NCBI RefSeq assembly: GCF_002964765.1
Contig: NZ_PQCF01000032.1
Span: forward strand, 558,001-622,000
Length of the DNA: 64,000 nucleotides
Direction of reading: 5' to 3'
DNA from: Pseudoalteromonas sp. T1lg88
GTDB lineage: Bacteria; Pseudomonadota; Gammaproteobacteria; Enterobacterales; Alteromonadaceae
Positions 52,807 to 62,394 of this stretch are shown here, piece after piece. Every line of letters begins with the position of its first letter. The first letter of the stretch is position 1. The translations under genes and the position numbers were made by a program. A model generated the notes under the pieces. The model did not search any database. It saw nothing but the letters and a program-made list of their open reading frames with translations, and was not told the DNA's origin.

Positions 52807-54606
52807 TCAACTATGTTTTTTTGGGTTCTTTGATAAAAAATAATCCGGCTGTTTTGCGCACAGCGAAAACTCCCGAGTGTTCTTATAAGGCAGCTTCATA
52901 AAGCCTGCCACACCTACCCCGTCTATGCTCATGGCATACTGCATAATTTCATTCAGTAACTGGGTAAACCGCGCTTCCTGAGAGGCATCAAGCAGGCGAT
53001 AATAATGGTGTATTTTCAAACGCTGAGCTAATGACTCAAAGATAATACAGCCGGTATGGTGAATTTTATTGAGCTCGAAAACGCATTGAATGATCTTTTT
53101 CGGCAGTTGCAACTGCTCGTCCGGATCCTTGCCATCCTCAAAGTAGGAGTGCGGCCTTAGCATTTCCTTGGTGGGAATATCCGTTACGTCATAACTCAGC
53201 TCAGGCAACTGCTCAAACACAAATGCGCCGGTGTCGTCTCGCTCTACCTGAATAGTTTGCCTGGCATCAAACAGACAACACTTAAATAAGCCCTTTTGTT
53301 CTATGCCCTGAGCCAGTTTCACCGTGTTGTCCACCGCATCCTGAAACGCCAGTTGCAGGGATTCGTCATAAAGGATCAGGCTGGACTCAACAAACAGGTT
53401 ATCCTGTTTCCAGTGAAAACTAAGGCCGCCCACCACAGGGTATTTAGCCAGGCGGCTAATAGCGGCAAGAAACGCTTTTTCCGTATCGCCGGTGTCGAAC
53501 AGAAACTCCCGATAATACCGCTCTAATTGAGCATCATTCACATCAGTTAAGCGCTTATCGCTGTCGGCTTGGCGTAGAAACTGTTTACGCGAGCTATATA
53601 CTACTGTGTCGGGCAAGATATCGGCCACCGAGCTCCAAAACGGGATCAGCGACTTAGACGGAACGCGCTGCTGGACCGGCACAAAGGCTCGCGCCATGGC
53701 CGGCATATTACGAATAAAATAATCACCGGCCTTGTCCCGCGTGGTCTTGTCCTTACTGAGCATGCCATCGATTACCCTGGCGAACTCCACAGGCAGGCCC
53801 AAAGAGCTCGCTGGAATAACCTGGGCGCCAAAGCGACATGACTGAGCCGAAGCCAGCGCATAGAGCGTTGACGCCACACCTTGCTCGTCAAAACGCGGCG
53901 ACGATTTAGCACCCGACATCTGCTCATCACCGATAAAGTACACGTCCCCCATACGGGCATTGGTGTTGGTAATATCCGCCGACATTAAATCCATCACATT
54001 GGCACCCACTGGGTGTCCTTCGGCATCCAGCTGCGCATAGACGGAGCTGCCCCAATCGACCAAGGATAAGGTGCTGCTATCAGGGTCCCACACCAGGTTC
54101 GAAGGTTTAATATCGCCATGAACAACGGGCGTGGGCGTAATGCCGTTTCTATGCTGGCGCAGCAGCAAGAGTAATTGGTGTAATTGCAACCCCAGAGCCA
54201 ACAGTTGTTTTGCGGATATCTTTCCTAGGCGCAGGGAGAAATGCTCCAGGTCGTGACCCAAGGAGCGTTCCATCATCAGGATCCCCTGTTTTTTTATGCG
54301 CTCAAAGGCATAAAACTTAGGGATCATCGGATGGTCGAAGCGAGACAGCATATAGGCTTCGTCTTCAAGACGATCGCGCACCGATTGCGCTAAGGTAATA
54401 CGGGAAAACTTAAATACCCACTGCTGCTCTTTGTCATCAACACCGGCAAACACAAAGCCATAAGCACCAGAGCCGATCAGCTCGACATCCCGATACCCCA
54501 GCATGGTCAGTTGCTTAATACAAATATTAAGCCATTGCTTATGTTTTTTTGCATCACGATGTGAGAGCAGATAAATGGACTGCTCTTCATTGATGTAAAA
54601 ATTCAT
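52807..54606 (-). CDS. Eukaryotic-type serine/threonine protein kinase with unknown C-terminal domain
   Basis: A 599-residue protein counted from ATG 54606 (MNFYINEEQSIYLLSHRD); GTG starts up to eight codons upstream are possible. The kinase fold covers residues ~40-290: glycine loop GSGAYG at 45-50, ATP lysine K66 (WVFKFSR), catalytic HGDIKPSN at 163-170 (HRD replaced by HGD) and metal motif DWG at 184-186 (DFG replaced by DWG). The ~300 C-terminal residues do not resemble a domain I know. There is no signal peptide or membrane segment. It faces two exported-protein genes divergently, so those products or their biogenesis may be its targets (inference). Confidence 0.85.
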   Translation of the reverse strand: MNFYINEEQSIYLLSHRDAKKHKQWLNICIKQLTMLGYRDVELIGSGAYGFVFAGVDDKEQQWVFKFSRITLAQSVRDRLEDEAYMLSRFDHPMIPKFYAFERIKKQGILMMERSLGHDLEHFSLRLGKISAKQLLALGLQLHQLLLLLRQHRNGITPTPVVHGDIKPSNLVWDPDSSTLSLVDWGSSVYAQLDAEGHPVGANVMDLMSADITNTNARMGDVYFIGDEQMSGAKSSPRFDEQGVASTLYALASAQSCRFGAQVIPASSLGLPVEFARVIDGMLSKDKTTRDKAGDYFIRNMPAMARAFVPVQQRVPSKSLIPFWSSVADILPDTVVYSSRKQFLRQADSDKRLTDVNDAQLERYYREFLFDTGDTEKAFLAAISRLAKYPVVGGLSFHWKQDNLFVESSLILYDESLQLAFQDAVDNTVKLAQGIEQKGLFKCCLFDARQTIQVERDDTGAFVFEQLPELSYDVTDIPTKEMLRPHSYFEDGKDPDEQLQLPKKIIQCVFELNKIHHTGCIIFESLAQRLKIHHYYRLLDASQEARFTQLLNEIMQYAMSIDGVGVAGFMKLPYKNTREFSLCAKQPDYFLSKNPKKHS

Positions 54607-54792
54607 GATCGGCCGTTGTACCACCGCCACCTCAAGGTTTGTTAAAGTGCTAACTATCTGCTCAGTTTACGCTTTTTTTGAGCTATTCGAAATAATAGGA
54701 AACAAATTCGTCATTCCCGTGCGCTTGTTAAGGGCCACACATTAACGTATTCTTTTTGCTCAAAATAATTATCAACTAGAAATGGAGTTCTT

Positions 54793-56532
54793 ATGAAGAA
54801 AGTCCTTATTGGTGCTGCGGTCGTTGCCGCCTTAGGTGGTGGTATCTATTACCAGCAGAATAATCAGTCCAGTGCCAAAATAGATCTTGCCGAGCTAGAC
54901 TATGTGCCCTCTGACACTGTGTTTTTTGCCTCTCAGCTTACCCCCTTCCCCTATGAGCAATATGCCAAGCTGTTACCCGCAACCGAATTGAGTGAAGAGC
55001 AACGCGGTCAGTTTAGTGAAATTACCGAGGCGCTAAAACAAGACGGCGACAAGATTGCGGTGTTTATCGCCGAGCTGCTAAACAAGTACGAGCAGGCCAT
55101 AGCCACACAAAGCGCCGATAAGATATGGGGCTTTGGCAGCGAATTGCGTTACCTTAGCTACGCAGTTGGTATTATGCCCGTAGCCCGCATCGAACTGGCC
55201 GAGCCAAACACCTTCGTCAACACGGTGAAAGAAGCTGCAGACAAAGCGGGGATAAGCCACGAAGAAAAAAACCTGAATAACACCGCTTATACCCGTTTTA
55301 TCCTTGAAGCAGAGCAAGGCCAGTCTCTTGAGCTAGTCCTCAGCGTCCAGGGGCAATGGTTAACCCTTACCCTGAACAGCGATATGGTGAGCAATGAAGA
55401 CGATCTCGCCCTGGCACTCGCTGCTAAAAAACCAACTAGGTCATTGGCGAGCACAGGTCGCCTGCAGGAATATGCTGATAAATATGGCTGGGATGGCAGC
55501 TCGGTCAATTTTATCGATAATAAGGCCTTGGTTTCGGCCCTAGTCGCCGAGAAACCTTCACGCCTAGGTACCATGATCGACACCTTTATAGCCAAAGCAG
55601 GTAAAACCAATGCCTTGGATGCGGTACGTACTCCAGGCTGTAAAAAAGACCTGCCCGCCATCGCAACTAAGTTCCCGGGCCTGGTCTGGGGCACATCAGA
55701 TCTGGAAGTGACCAGCAGCCATGCTAACTTCGATGTCGATGTGATTTTTGAAAGCAGTGATAGCGACCTTCTTGGAGCATTAGCGACCCTGCGTGGCTTT
55801 ATTCCTAAGCATGTTACCGATGCCGACGACGCCATTTTGAGCCTAGGCTATGGCATTGACGTAGCAAAGGTGGGTTCGCTAACCAACACCTTATGGAGCT
55901 CCTTCACTCAGGCCGAGTTTGAATGTGAACCCTTATTAATGGCCCAAGAGCAAGCACAGGGAGCCAACCCTATGGCCATCGCCATGGCCACGGGTATGTT
56001 TGCAGGGGTTAAAGGTGTCAGCTTCACCATTAATGACCTGGACTTGGATTTGACCAACCCACACGTTCCCGACATCAAGCAGTTCAGCGGCCTATTTACT
56101 CTCAGTGCCGACGATCCTATGACGCTGATCAATACCGCTAAATCTCTGGTACCTCATATGGCAGGTGTAAATGTGCCGAGCGACGGTAGTCCAGTCTCGG
56201 TAAACGAACTACTGGAAATGGGCATGGAGCACGATTTAGACGTTAAACTGGCCGTAAAGGGTAATCACATTACGCTATACACGGGTGAGCAAGCCGAGCA
56301 GCAGGTTGGCGCTTTGGAAAACGAAACGCTTGCAGCCAATGGCCTTCTCGGCATGACGGTTAACCTCGCACCATTAATGAAGATTGTCGTTGCCGCCAAC
56401 GAAGCAAATGGGCAAGAAACGCCGCCTGAACTTAAGGCCCTGGCCGAGCAGGACATTTCTACCTCAATGACCACAGACATCAATGGCCATGGTTTACAAC
56501 TAAGCTCAAGCTCGCATATTCGCAAGAACTAA
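54793..56532 (+). CDS. Large N-terminally anchored envelope protein, unknown
   Basis: A 579-residue protein with one N-terminal hydrophobic segment (MKKVLIGAAVVAALGGGIYYQ), either an uncut anchor or a signal peptide; the rest is soluble and acidic, so it is probably periplasmic. The mature start is KIDLAELDYVPSDTVFFASQLTPFPYEQYAKLL. The body repeats a pattern of long amphipathic helices and strands (e.g. LVLSVQGQWLTLTLNSD, LDVKLAVKGNHITLYTG). Only two cysteines, in TPGCKKD and FECEPL, may form a disulfide. The VPSDTVFF opening recalls DUF3352-type proteins, but I cannot confirm that. GGAG precedes the ATG. A second exported protein follows after 95 bases. Confidence 0.75.
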   Translation: MKKVLIGAAVVAALGGGIYYQQNNQSSAKIDLAELDYVPSDTVFFASQLTPFPYEQYAKLLPATELSEEQRGQFSEITEALKQDGDKIAVFIAELLNKYEQAIATQSADKIWGFGSELRYLSYAVGIMPVARIELAEPNTFVNTVKEAADKAGISHEEKNLNNTAYTRFILEAEQGQSLELVLSVQGQWLTLTLNSDMVSNEDDLALALAAKKPTRSLASTGRLQEYADKYGWDGSSVNFIDNKALVSALVAEKPSRLGTMIDTFIAKAGKTNALDAVRTPGCKKDLPAIATKFPGLVWGTSDLEVTSSHANFDVDVIFESSDSDLLGALATLRGFIPKHVTDADDAILSLGYGIDVAKVGSLTNTLWSSFTQAEFECEPLLMAQEQAQGANPMAIAMATGMFAGVKGVSFTINDLDLDLTNPHVPDIKQFSGLFTLSADDPMTLINTAKSLVPHMAGVNVPSDGSPVSVNELLEMGMEHDLDVKLAVKGNHITLYTGEQAEQQVGALENETLAANGLLGMTVNLAPLMKIVVAANEANGQETPPELKALAEQDISTSMTTDINGHGLQLSSSSHIRKN

Positions 56533-56627
56533 GCGGCAACATATAAGCCATTAAAGGGTAGAGGCTGGTACTCTACCCTCACGCCCTTGCCCTTTGGGTA
56601 CACAGCTTCGCTAGATGGTGATTCCTG

Positions 56628-58721
56628 ATGAAATATAGACTAACGCTTGCCAGTGCCATAGTGCTCTCGCTCATAGGCATCATATATACTGCTAAGGATG
56701 ATCTAACGGCATCTAACGCAACGCAAACGAATTCAGCGCTCGCTGCTACCGTTAACCAGTCGGAGCAAACGCTAAAAAAACTAGGTAACCAGCGTCGAAA
56801 AAATCTAGAAGGACTGGTGAGCTTCAGTAAACAATGCTCATCCGTATCTCGTGACTTTAAGAAGCAAATTACCTTAGCTCAAGAAGATGTTATACGAGAG
56901 ATAGAAGTAGAACTAACTGCCGGTAAAAGCTACTTTGAGGTCTATCTTAGTAACAACCGTCCCACTCTTGTGTATTTCAGAAGCTATAACGACCTTATAA
57001 AGCAGGCCGCAAACAATGTGGCTAAGCAAAACTTTGAGGTCGTAACCTCATTGCGTCATCTTGATAACATGCATGGGATAACCCTGCTCGCAGGACTGGA
57101 TAGGAATAAGATAAAAGAGTTGCAAACACACCTGGATAAGCTCGATGGGAATGTTCGGCTTACCATGAATTTAGGTTTGAAAGATAATATAACGCCATCG
57201 GATATCGCTGAACTTAAGCGCAACGACAAGCAATTCAATACCTACCTAGAGTCACCGCTAAATATAACTGGCGACCTGCCAATATCTCCCTCAATTCTTT
57301 TTGTATTGGCGGCAACGCAAATCCCGTTCGAAGAATTTAAAGACCAGCTCAATGGACTTAGCTTCACTGTAAATGACCTGGCAGCTGCGATTGTTTATGA
57401 TATCCCCATTACCTATATCGATGAACTGATTAAGCACACCAAGCAGATACACCAAGCACCTCTTTATCCCAATATAGAAACTACTTATATAGCGAACCTG
57501 GCCGATTTAGCGGCTTACCATCACAATGTTCCTGTACTGCGGGCGCTAGCAAAACATGGCGTCACACCTACGAACCAAGACGAGTTACTAACCGGATTAG
57601 ATCTGGCTATCCACAACCTCCCTCAGACTAAAGAAGAGCTTGCAGAAAACCAAACTCGCTATATAGATACAATCATATATCTTGTACAAAATGGTTATTC
57701 CGCCCATGGCACATTGGAGCAAGACCGTAATGGGCGAACTTGGGTGAGATATGGCACCCCCTTAGTATTTGGCCCCTATATAGGCAAATACTTGGATAAT
57801 GCGCCTAGGTTAGCAAAAGCAATGGAATCAATAACATTACTTCCTGTTAAAGAACACCAAGCTGGTAACAGCGATAAGCATGCTTTAAATGCAGCAATCA
57901 ACAAGTTAAATATGCAAATACACGCATTTAGAGACCGCGAAACAAAATGCGCCCGCGTTAACGATGAGATTAGAACAGCCAAAGGTTTAATATCCTATCG
58001 TGAAATTAGAAATACGGTTGAACAAGCAAGGAATACGATGGCTGAGGTGGAGGCTAGTTTGCATGCTATAGACCCTGCATTAGTTAATCACTATCTGAGC
58101 AGCCTCTCTTTCGAGGCCAACAGGAATGAAAACAATACCTCAGATACTGACCTGCGTAATTTGCTAAACGCGCAGGATAACTCACAGCTGACAGATTATG
58201 TGAGCACCACTGCACTGAGCCAACATCAAACCGACATGTTATTTCGTTCACTAGTATTCAACCCGCAAAAGTACGCCCTTGCCTGGCAAAATCGAGTGGA
58301 GCCGCTCCCCCCAAGCTCTGTTGTTCTACTTATTCAAAATTCGCTACCTAGATTAGTGAACCTTGCTGACATGGGTTTAAATCTAAATATCAGAGACGCT
58401 GAAGGGTTTGATTTATATATGCACAGCGCACGTCATAACAGTGATGCACTTAAGTTTCTTGTCGACAATGACATCCCCGTATCGACAGGGCATTATGGTC
58501 TCGATGTGTTAGATCTTCTTTTAGACGAAAGTTATAGCAATGGAAAACTGAATGAAAACCTTAAGTTAGTCTTGCCAAAAATTACTGCGATTGAACCAAG
58601 CCACTTAGCAAGAGCACAACGATTAAGGATTTACAAACCCAGCGTTTATAGCCAGCTCGTACAACTAGATAAGCGATTGGAAACTACAGAGAATATGCCG
58701 ATTAATAATGTTATTTATTAA
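56628..58721 (+). CDS. Exported or anchored protein with ankyrin-like segments, unknown
   Basis: A 697-residue protein with an N-terminal hydrophobic segment (MKYRLTLASAIVLSLIGIIYTA), then a Lys/Gln-rich helical stretch likely to form coiled coil (~45-75). Two regions look like degenerate ankyrin repeats: LAAYHHNVPVLRALAKHGVTP near 300, and LPRLVNLADMGLNLNIRDAEGFDLYMHSARHNSDALKFLVDNDIPVS near 570-620. The middle is helical, with LNKLNMQIHAFRDRETKCA and long charged segments. Codon choice and base composition look more AT-rich than in neighbouring genes, a possible sign of transfer. No family is recognised. It probably shares the transcript of the upstream anchored protein. Confidence 0.72.
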   Translation: MKYRLTLASAIVLSLIGIIYTAKDDLTASNATQTNSALAATVNQSEQTLKKLGNQRRKNLEGLVSFSKQCSSVSRDFKKQITLAQEDVIREIEVELTAGKSYFEVYLSNNRPTLVYFRSYNDLIKQAANNVAKQNFEVVTSLRHLDNMHGITLLAGLDRNKIKELQTHLDKLDGNVRLTMNLGLKDNITPSDIAELKRNDKQFNTYLESPLNITGDLPISPSILFVLAATQIPFEEFKDQLNGLSFTVNDLAAAIVYDIPITYIDELIKHTKQIHQAPLYPNIETTYIANLADLAAYHHNVPVLRALAKHGVTPTNQDELLTGLDLAIHNLPQTKEELAENQTRYIDTIIYLVQNGYSAHGTLEQDRNGRTWVRYGTPLVFGPYIGKYLDNAPRLAKAMESITLLPVKEHQAGNSDKHALNAAINKLNMQIHAFRDRETKCARVNDEIRTAKGLISYREIRNTVEQARNTMAEVEASLHAIDPALVNHYLSSLSFEANRNENNTSDTDLRNLLNAQDNSQLTDYVSTTALSQHQTDMLFRSLVFNPQKYALAWQNRVEPLPPSSVVLLIQNSLPRLVNLADMGLNLNIRDAEGFDLYMHSARHNSDALKFLVDNDIPVSTGHYGLDVLDLLLDESYSNGKLNENLKLVLPKITAIEPSHLARAQRLRIYKPSVYSQLVQLDKRLETTENMPINNVIY

Positions 58722-58741
58722 CGCTAACCCTGACAGACAAC

Positions 58742-58786
58742 AAAAAAGAGAAGCGAGGTTTTATCAACTTTGCTTCTCTTTTTTTA
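58742..58786. terminator. Bidirectional terminator between the orphan gene and the valine operon
   Basis: AAAAAAGAGAAGC and GCTTCTCTTTTTTT enclose a loop with a further short GTT/AAC pairing. It serves the convergent 56628 gene and the SDR gene at 58803. Confidence 0.85.
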
Positions 58787-58802
58787 GACTTAAATAAGGC
58801 GA

Positions 58803-59576
58803 TTACAAACGAATACCGCCGTCGATTTCAACCACACGCCCGGTGAAGAAATCGTTTTCAAAGATATACTTGGCGGTATGGGCGATTTCCTCGGCTTCAC
58901 CAAGACGACCAACCGGCTTCATCTTCACCAAGCGCTCTTTCGCTTCAGGCTTCATGGCATCCGTCATCTTGGTACGAATAACGCCTGGGGCAATGGCGCC
59001 CACGCGAATACCAAAACGACCCAGCTCTTTGGCCCAGCTGGTCGTCATGGCGACCACGCCAGATTTAGCCGCAGAATAGTTGGTCTGACCCATGTTACCG
59101 GCACGAGCCACACTGCTCATGTTGATAATCACGCCACCCTCGCCGCTTTCAACCATGTGTACCGCAGCTTCACGGCCACAAAGGAAAACACCGGTAAGGT
59201 TAACGTCAATAACAGACTGGAATTGCGCCAGTGACATCTTATCAACCACCTTGCCTTCTTTGGCCTTGATAAACAGACCGTCGCGCAGAATACCGGCATT
59301 ATTGATAAGGCCATGAATGGCACCAAAGTCTTGAGCGATAGCGGCAAAAGTTGCTTCCACTTCCTGCTCAACACTGACGTTGGCTACATAGGCTTTAATT
59401 TTTGCATCCGCATTGGTACTGGCCTGACGTAAATGCGTCACGGCTTCATCCAACAGAGCACTGTCCATATCGATCAGGGCCAACTGGGCGCCTTGCTCGG
59501 CAGCCATTTGCGCCATGGCTAGACCCAAGCCCTGGGCACCACCGGTGACAACTATGGTTTTATTATTTAAATCCAT
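58803..59576 (-). CDS. SDR-family 3-hydroxyacyl-CoA dehydrogenase-like enzyme
   Basis: A 257-residue classical SDR: cofactor loop TGGAQGLG (11-18), an acidic D37 after strand 2 (LIDMD) suggesting NAD, NNAG at 92-95, and catalytic S155, Y167 and K171 (YSAAK). It is the last gene of the valine/isoleucine operon, two bases after mmsB. Databases often label this homologue 3-oxoacyl-ACP reductase, but the context fits 2-methyl-3-hydroxybutyryl-CoA dehydrogenase of isoleucine breakdown better. That reassignment is inference. Confidence 0.88.
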   Translation of the reverse strand: MDLNNKTIVVTGGAQGLGLAMAQMAAEQGAQLALIDMDSALLDEAVTHLRQASTNADAKIKAYVANVSVEQEVEATFAAIAQDFGAIHGLINNAGILRDGLFIKAKEGKVVDKMSLAQFQSVIDVNLTGVFLCGREAAVHMVESGEGGVIINMSSVARAGNMGQTNYSAAKSGVVAMTTSWAKELGRFGIRVGAIAPGVIRTKMTDAMKPEAKERLVKMKPVGRLGEAEEIAHTAKYIFENDFFTGRVVEIDGGIRL

Positions 59577-59578
59577 GC

Positions 59579-60466
59579 TTATTTCTTCTCAAATAGGGTA
59601 AAAATAGCGCTGAAGTCTTTCGCTCCCGCCCCTTGGTTTTGCAACAGGGTGTAGAGGTTTTTGCTAAGCGCACCAAGTGGTGTTACCGAGCCTGAGTTTT
59701 GCGCCGCTTCCAGCGCCAGACCCAGGTCTTTAGCCATCAAATCAACCATAAAGCCCGGCTGATACTGGTTGCTTGAAGGCACAGAATCAATCACACCCGG
59801 ACATGGGTTATACAGCTCTAATGTCCAGTTACGGCCTGAGCTATTAAGCATGATTTCGGATAACACCTTAGGATCAAGGCCGTGATTAATACCCATTTGC
59901 AGGGCTTCACTGGTTCCCGCCATCAAGATACTCAACAGCATATTGTTACAGATTTTAGCCACTTGTCCGGCGCCAATGGCACCGGCATGGAAAATATTCT
60001 TACCCATGTTTTGCAAAATCGGCTCAACCGCGTCGAAATGTTCCTGCGCGCCACCGACGATAAAGGTTAAAGTACCCGCCGCGGCACCTGCTACGCCACC
60101 TGAAACCGGCGCGTCAACAAAGGCAATGCCCTTGTCCATTAGCGCTTCGCCAAGGCTCTTGGCACTGGCCGCATCTATGGTTGAGCAGTCGATCACGATT
60201 GCATCGTCACCAAGATGGTTAATTAAGCCATCTTCGCCTAAATAAAGTGATTGCACATGCTTGGCCGCTGGCAGCATGCTGATCACAAAATTCGCGCCCT
60301 GGGCGACATCATTGGCATTCTTACACGCCGTTGCCCCTTCCTCTGCCAACTGGCTGACCACATGCTGGTTTAAATCAAATACTTGCACTTGGTGGCCGGC
60401 GGCAATCAGGTTACGCGCCATTGGCGCGCCCATATTACCCAGGCCGATAAATCCTATTTTAGCCAT
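59579..60466 (-). CDS. mmsB: 3-hydroxyisobutyrate dehydrogenase
   Basis: MmsB oxidises 3-hydroxyisobutyrate to methylmalonate semialdehyde with NAD, late in valine catabolism. The 295-residue product has the Rossmann motif GFIGLGNMGAPMARNL (5-20), the substrate-binding DAPVSGGVAGA (118-128), and the catalytic lysine K171 in GAGQVAKICNNMLL. The C-terminal helical domain includes MVDLMAKDLGLALEAA. It lies nine bases after the 3-hydroxyisobutyryl-CoA hydrolase gene, whose product supplies its substrate. Confidence 0.95.
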   Translation of the reverse strand: MAKIGFIGLGNMGAPMARNLIAAGHQVQVFDLNQHVVSQLAEEGATACKNANDVAQGANFVISMLPAAKHVQSLYLGEDGLINHLGDDAIVIDCSTIDAASAKSLGEALMDKGIAFVDAPVSGGVAGAAAGTLTFIVGGAQEHFDAVEPILQNMGKNIFHAGAIGAGQVAKICNNMLLSILMAGTSEALQMGINHGLDPKVLSEIMLNSSGRNWTLELYNPCPGVIDSVPSSNQYQPGFMVDLMAKDLGLALEAAQNSGSVTPLGALSKNLYTLLQNQGAGAKDFSAIFTLFEKK

Positions 60467-60475
60467 GCCTTTCTC

Positions 60476-61609
60476 CTAAGCTAAGCTTGCCAACGGGTGG
60501 CTCTCACCCATGGGTGCAAAAAATCGTTCAATTACATCCGCAGGCACACTCTCTAAAGTGGGGTATTGCCACTTGGGTGCCATGTCTTTATCTATCAAGA
60601 GTGCACGAACGCCCTCTTGGAATTCCCCCACCTCGCAGCAGGCCACCGACATGCCCAATTCCATTTGGAAACAGGCTTTAAGGGATAAACCCTGAGCGCG
60701 TTTAAGCTGTTCGAACACCAGATGCGCGCTAAGCGGGCAACCGTGTTTCAGGGTTTTAATGGCCTTGGCGAGCCATTTATCGTCGGTTTCGATAGCGCTC
60801 AGGTAATCCACCTTGGCTGCCAGAGTGTCAAACTCGGCAAGCTTAGTGATAACTGCCTGATGCTTACGCAGGCCACCTTTTTCCATCGCCTTAGACTCGC
60901 TTTCGAATTTCTTCAGAAGCTGAGTCAACTTATCGTGGTTAAGGGCTGAAACCTGGCCCCAGCTTTGCTCACACAAGGTGCTTAGCAGCTCGACAAAGCG
61001 CTCGCTGTCGATACTGTGATCCGCCAAACTGGCGAAACGAGCATCATCGGCATTCATTAGCGCCCCGGTTAGGCCGAGGAACAAACCCACCTGGTCCGGC
61101 GCTTTTTGTAAGAAATAGCTGCCGCCCACATCCGGGTATAAGCCTATGGTGATTTCCGGCATGGCGAGCTTAGAGCGTTCGGTGACCACGCGGTGACTGG
61201 CGCCGGCCATCAGACCCATGCCGCCACCCATGATAAAGCCATCACCCCACTCGATGATCGGCTTGTCATAGCAGTGGATGGCATAGTCCAGACGGTATTC
61301 TTCGCTAAAGAAAGTCTTACCATAGTCTTTGGGCTCACCCGTGGCCATAGCGCGGTGCAGGCTGACCACATCGCCGCCGGCACAAAAGGCTTTTTCGCCG
61401 GCGCCCTTGATGATCACCAGGGCAACCTCGTCATCGCTCTGCCACTTGGTCAGCTGCTCGTCGAGCAGGCGGATCATATTCAGGTTTAAGGCATTGAGTG
61501 CTTTTGGCACATTTAAGGTAGCAAGGGCGATTTTTGCGCCATTGCTACACTGAGCCAGCTCAAACACCACCTCTGATTCTGGGTTATTGAGAGGGATCAG
61601 TGTATCCAT
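60476..61609 (-). CDS. 3-hydroxyisobutyryl-CoA hydrolase
   Basis: A 377-residue crotonase-superfamily enzyme that removes CoA from 3-hydroxyisobutyryl-CoA in valine breakdown. It has the family's oxyanion-hole segments (GAGEKAFCAGGDVVSLHRA; GDGFIMGGGMGLMAGASHRVVTERSKLAMPEITIGLYPDVGGSYFLQK) and the extra ~120-residue C-terminal part that separates these hydrolases from plain enoyl-CoA hydratases. The active-site Glu in MPEITIGLYPDVG is present. Its ATG overlaps the stop of the enoyl-CoA hydratase gene by one base. Confidence 0.93.
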   Translation of the reverse strand: MDTLIPLNNPESEVVFELAQCSNGAKIALATLNVPKALNALNLNMIRLLDEQLTKWQSDDEVALVIIKGAGEKAFCAGGDVVSLHRAMATGEPKDYGKTFFSEEYRLDYAIHCYDKPIIEWGDGFIMGGGMGLMAGASHRVVTERSKLAMPEITIGLYPDVGGSYFLQKAPDQVGLFLGLTGALMNADDARFASLADHSIDSERFVELLSTLCEQSWGQVSALNHDKLTQLLKKFESESKAMEKGGLRKHQAVITKLAEFDTLAAKVDYLSAIETDDKWLAKAIKTLKHGCPLSAHLVFEQLKRAQGLSLKACFQMELGMSVACCEVGEFQEGVRALLIDKDMAPKWQYPTLESVPADVIERFFAPMGESHPLASLA

Positions 61610-62385
61610 TAGCCGTTCACCCAGTTCGCTTTGCGTTTTTCCAAGAAGGCATTTACACCCTCTTTTTGGTCTTGGGTGTCGAACAACTTCACAAACAGTT
61701 CACGCTCAAGCGGCAGTGCACTGGTGATATCGCCGTGACGACCTTTTTGAATCAGTTCCTTACAGTAGCTCACCGCTACAGGGCTTTGGTCGCCCACTTG
61801 CTCAGCAAGGGCCATGGCTTTATCAAGGGCACCACCTGTGGCTACCACTTCTTCTACCAGACCGATTTCTTTGGCCTTGTCGGCTTTAATGCGCTCGCCG
61901 CACAGGATCATGCGCTTGGCCCAGCCTTCGCCCACCAGCCATGACAGGTTCTGCGTACCACCGGCACAAGGAAGCAGACCCACCTTGGCTTCCGGCAGTG
62001 CCATTTGTGCTTGCTCTTCGGCAATACGGATATCACAGGCCAGGGCCACTTCCAGACCACCGCCCATGGCATAACCATTGATAGCGGCAATCGACACACC
62101 GCGGAAATTGCTTAGCGCTTCAAAGGCGGCGCCAAATACTTGTGACATCTGCGCCGCAACGCCCTTGTCACCACTGGCGAATACATTTAGGTCGGCGCCG
62201 GCAGAGAAAAACTTCTCACCCTCGCCTGTCAGTACCAAGGCAAAGATGTCTTTATCGGCGTTAAGGGCTTCAACCTGCTCTTTAAGGCTGATTAGCGTTT
62301 GTTCAGTCCAGGTGTTTGCCGGCGGATTACTCATGGTAAAGACGGCAATGTGCCCTTTTTTTTCTAGTTGAATTTGTGCTGACAT
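61609..62385 (-). CDS. Enoyl-CoA hydratase
   Basis: A 258-residue crotonase-family hydratase. Both general acid/base glutamates are in place, in GGGLEVALACDIRIAE and ALPEAKVGLLPCAGG, and the oxyanion segment is GEKFFSAGADLNVF. In this operon it should hydrate methacrylyl-CoA (valine) and tiglyl-CoA (isoleucine). It follows the acyl-CoA dehydrogenase gene after nine bases and overlaps the next gene by one base. An AGGAGG-type ribosome site precedes the ATG. Confidence 0.93.
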   Translation of the reverse strand: MSAQIQLEKKGHIAVFTMSNPPANTWTEQTLISLKEQVEALNADKDIFALVLTGEGEKFFSAGADLNVFASGDKGVAAQMSQVFGAAFEALSNFRGVSIAAINGYAMGGGLEVALACDIRIAEEQAQMALPEAKVGLLPCAGGTQNLSWLVGEGWAKRMILCGERIKADKAKEIGLVEEVVATGGALDKAMALAEQVGDQSPVAVSYCKELIQKGRHGDITSALPLERELFVKLFDTQDQKEGVNAFLEKRKANWVNG

Positions 62386-62394
62386 AACTTCCTC

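Noticed and set aside
55287..55835. A 182-residue antisense frame inside the anchored-protein gene at 54793
   Set aside because: Low-complexity Ser/Arg/Ala content, no ribosome site, and a clear coding gene on the plus strand.
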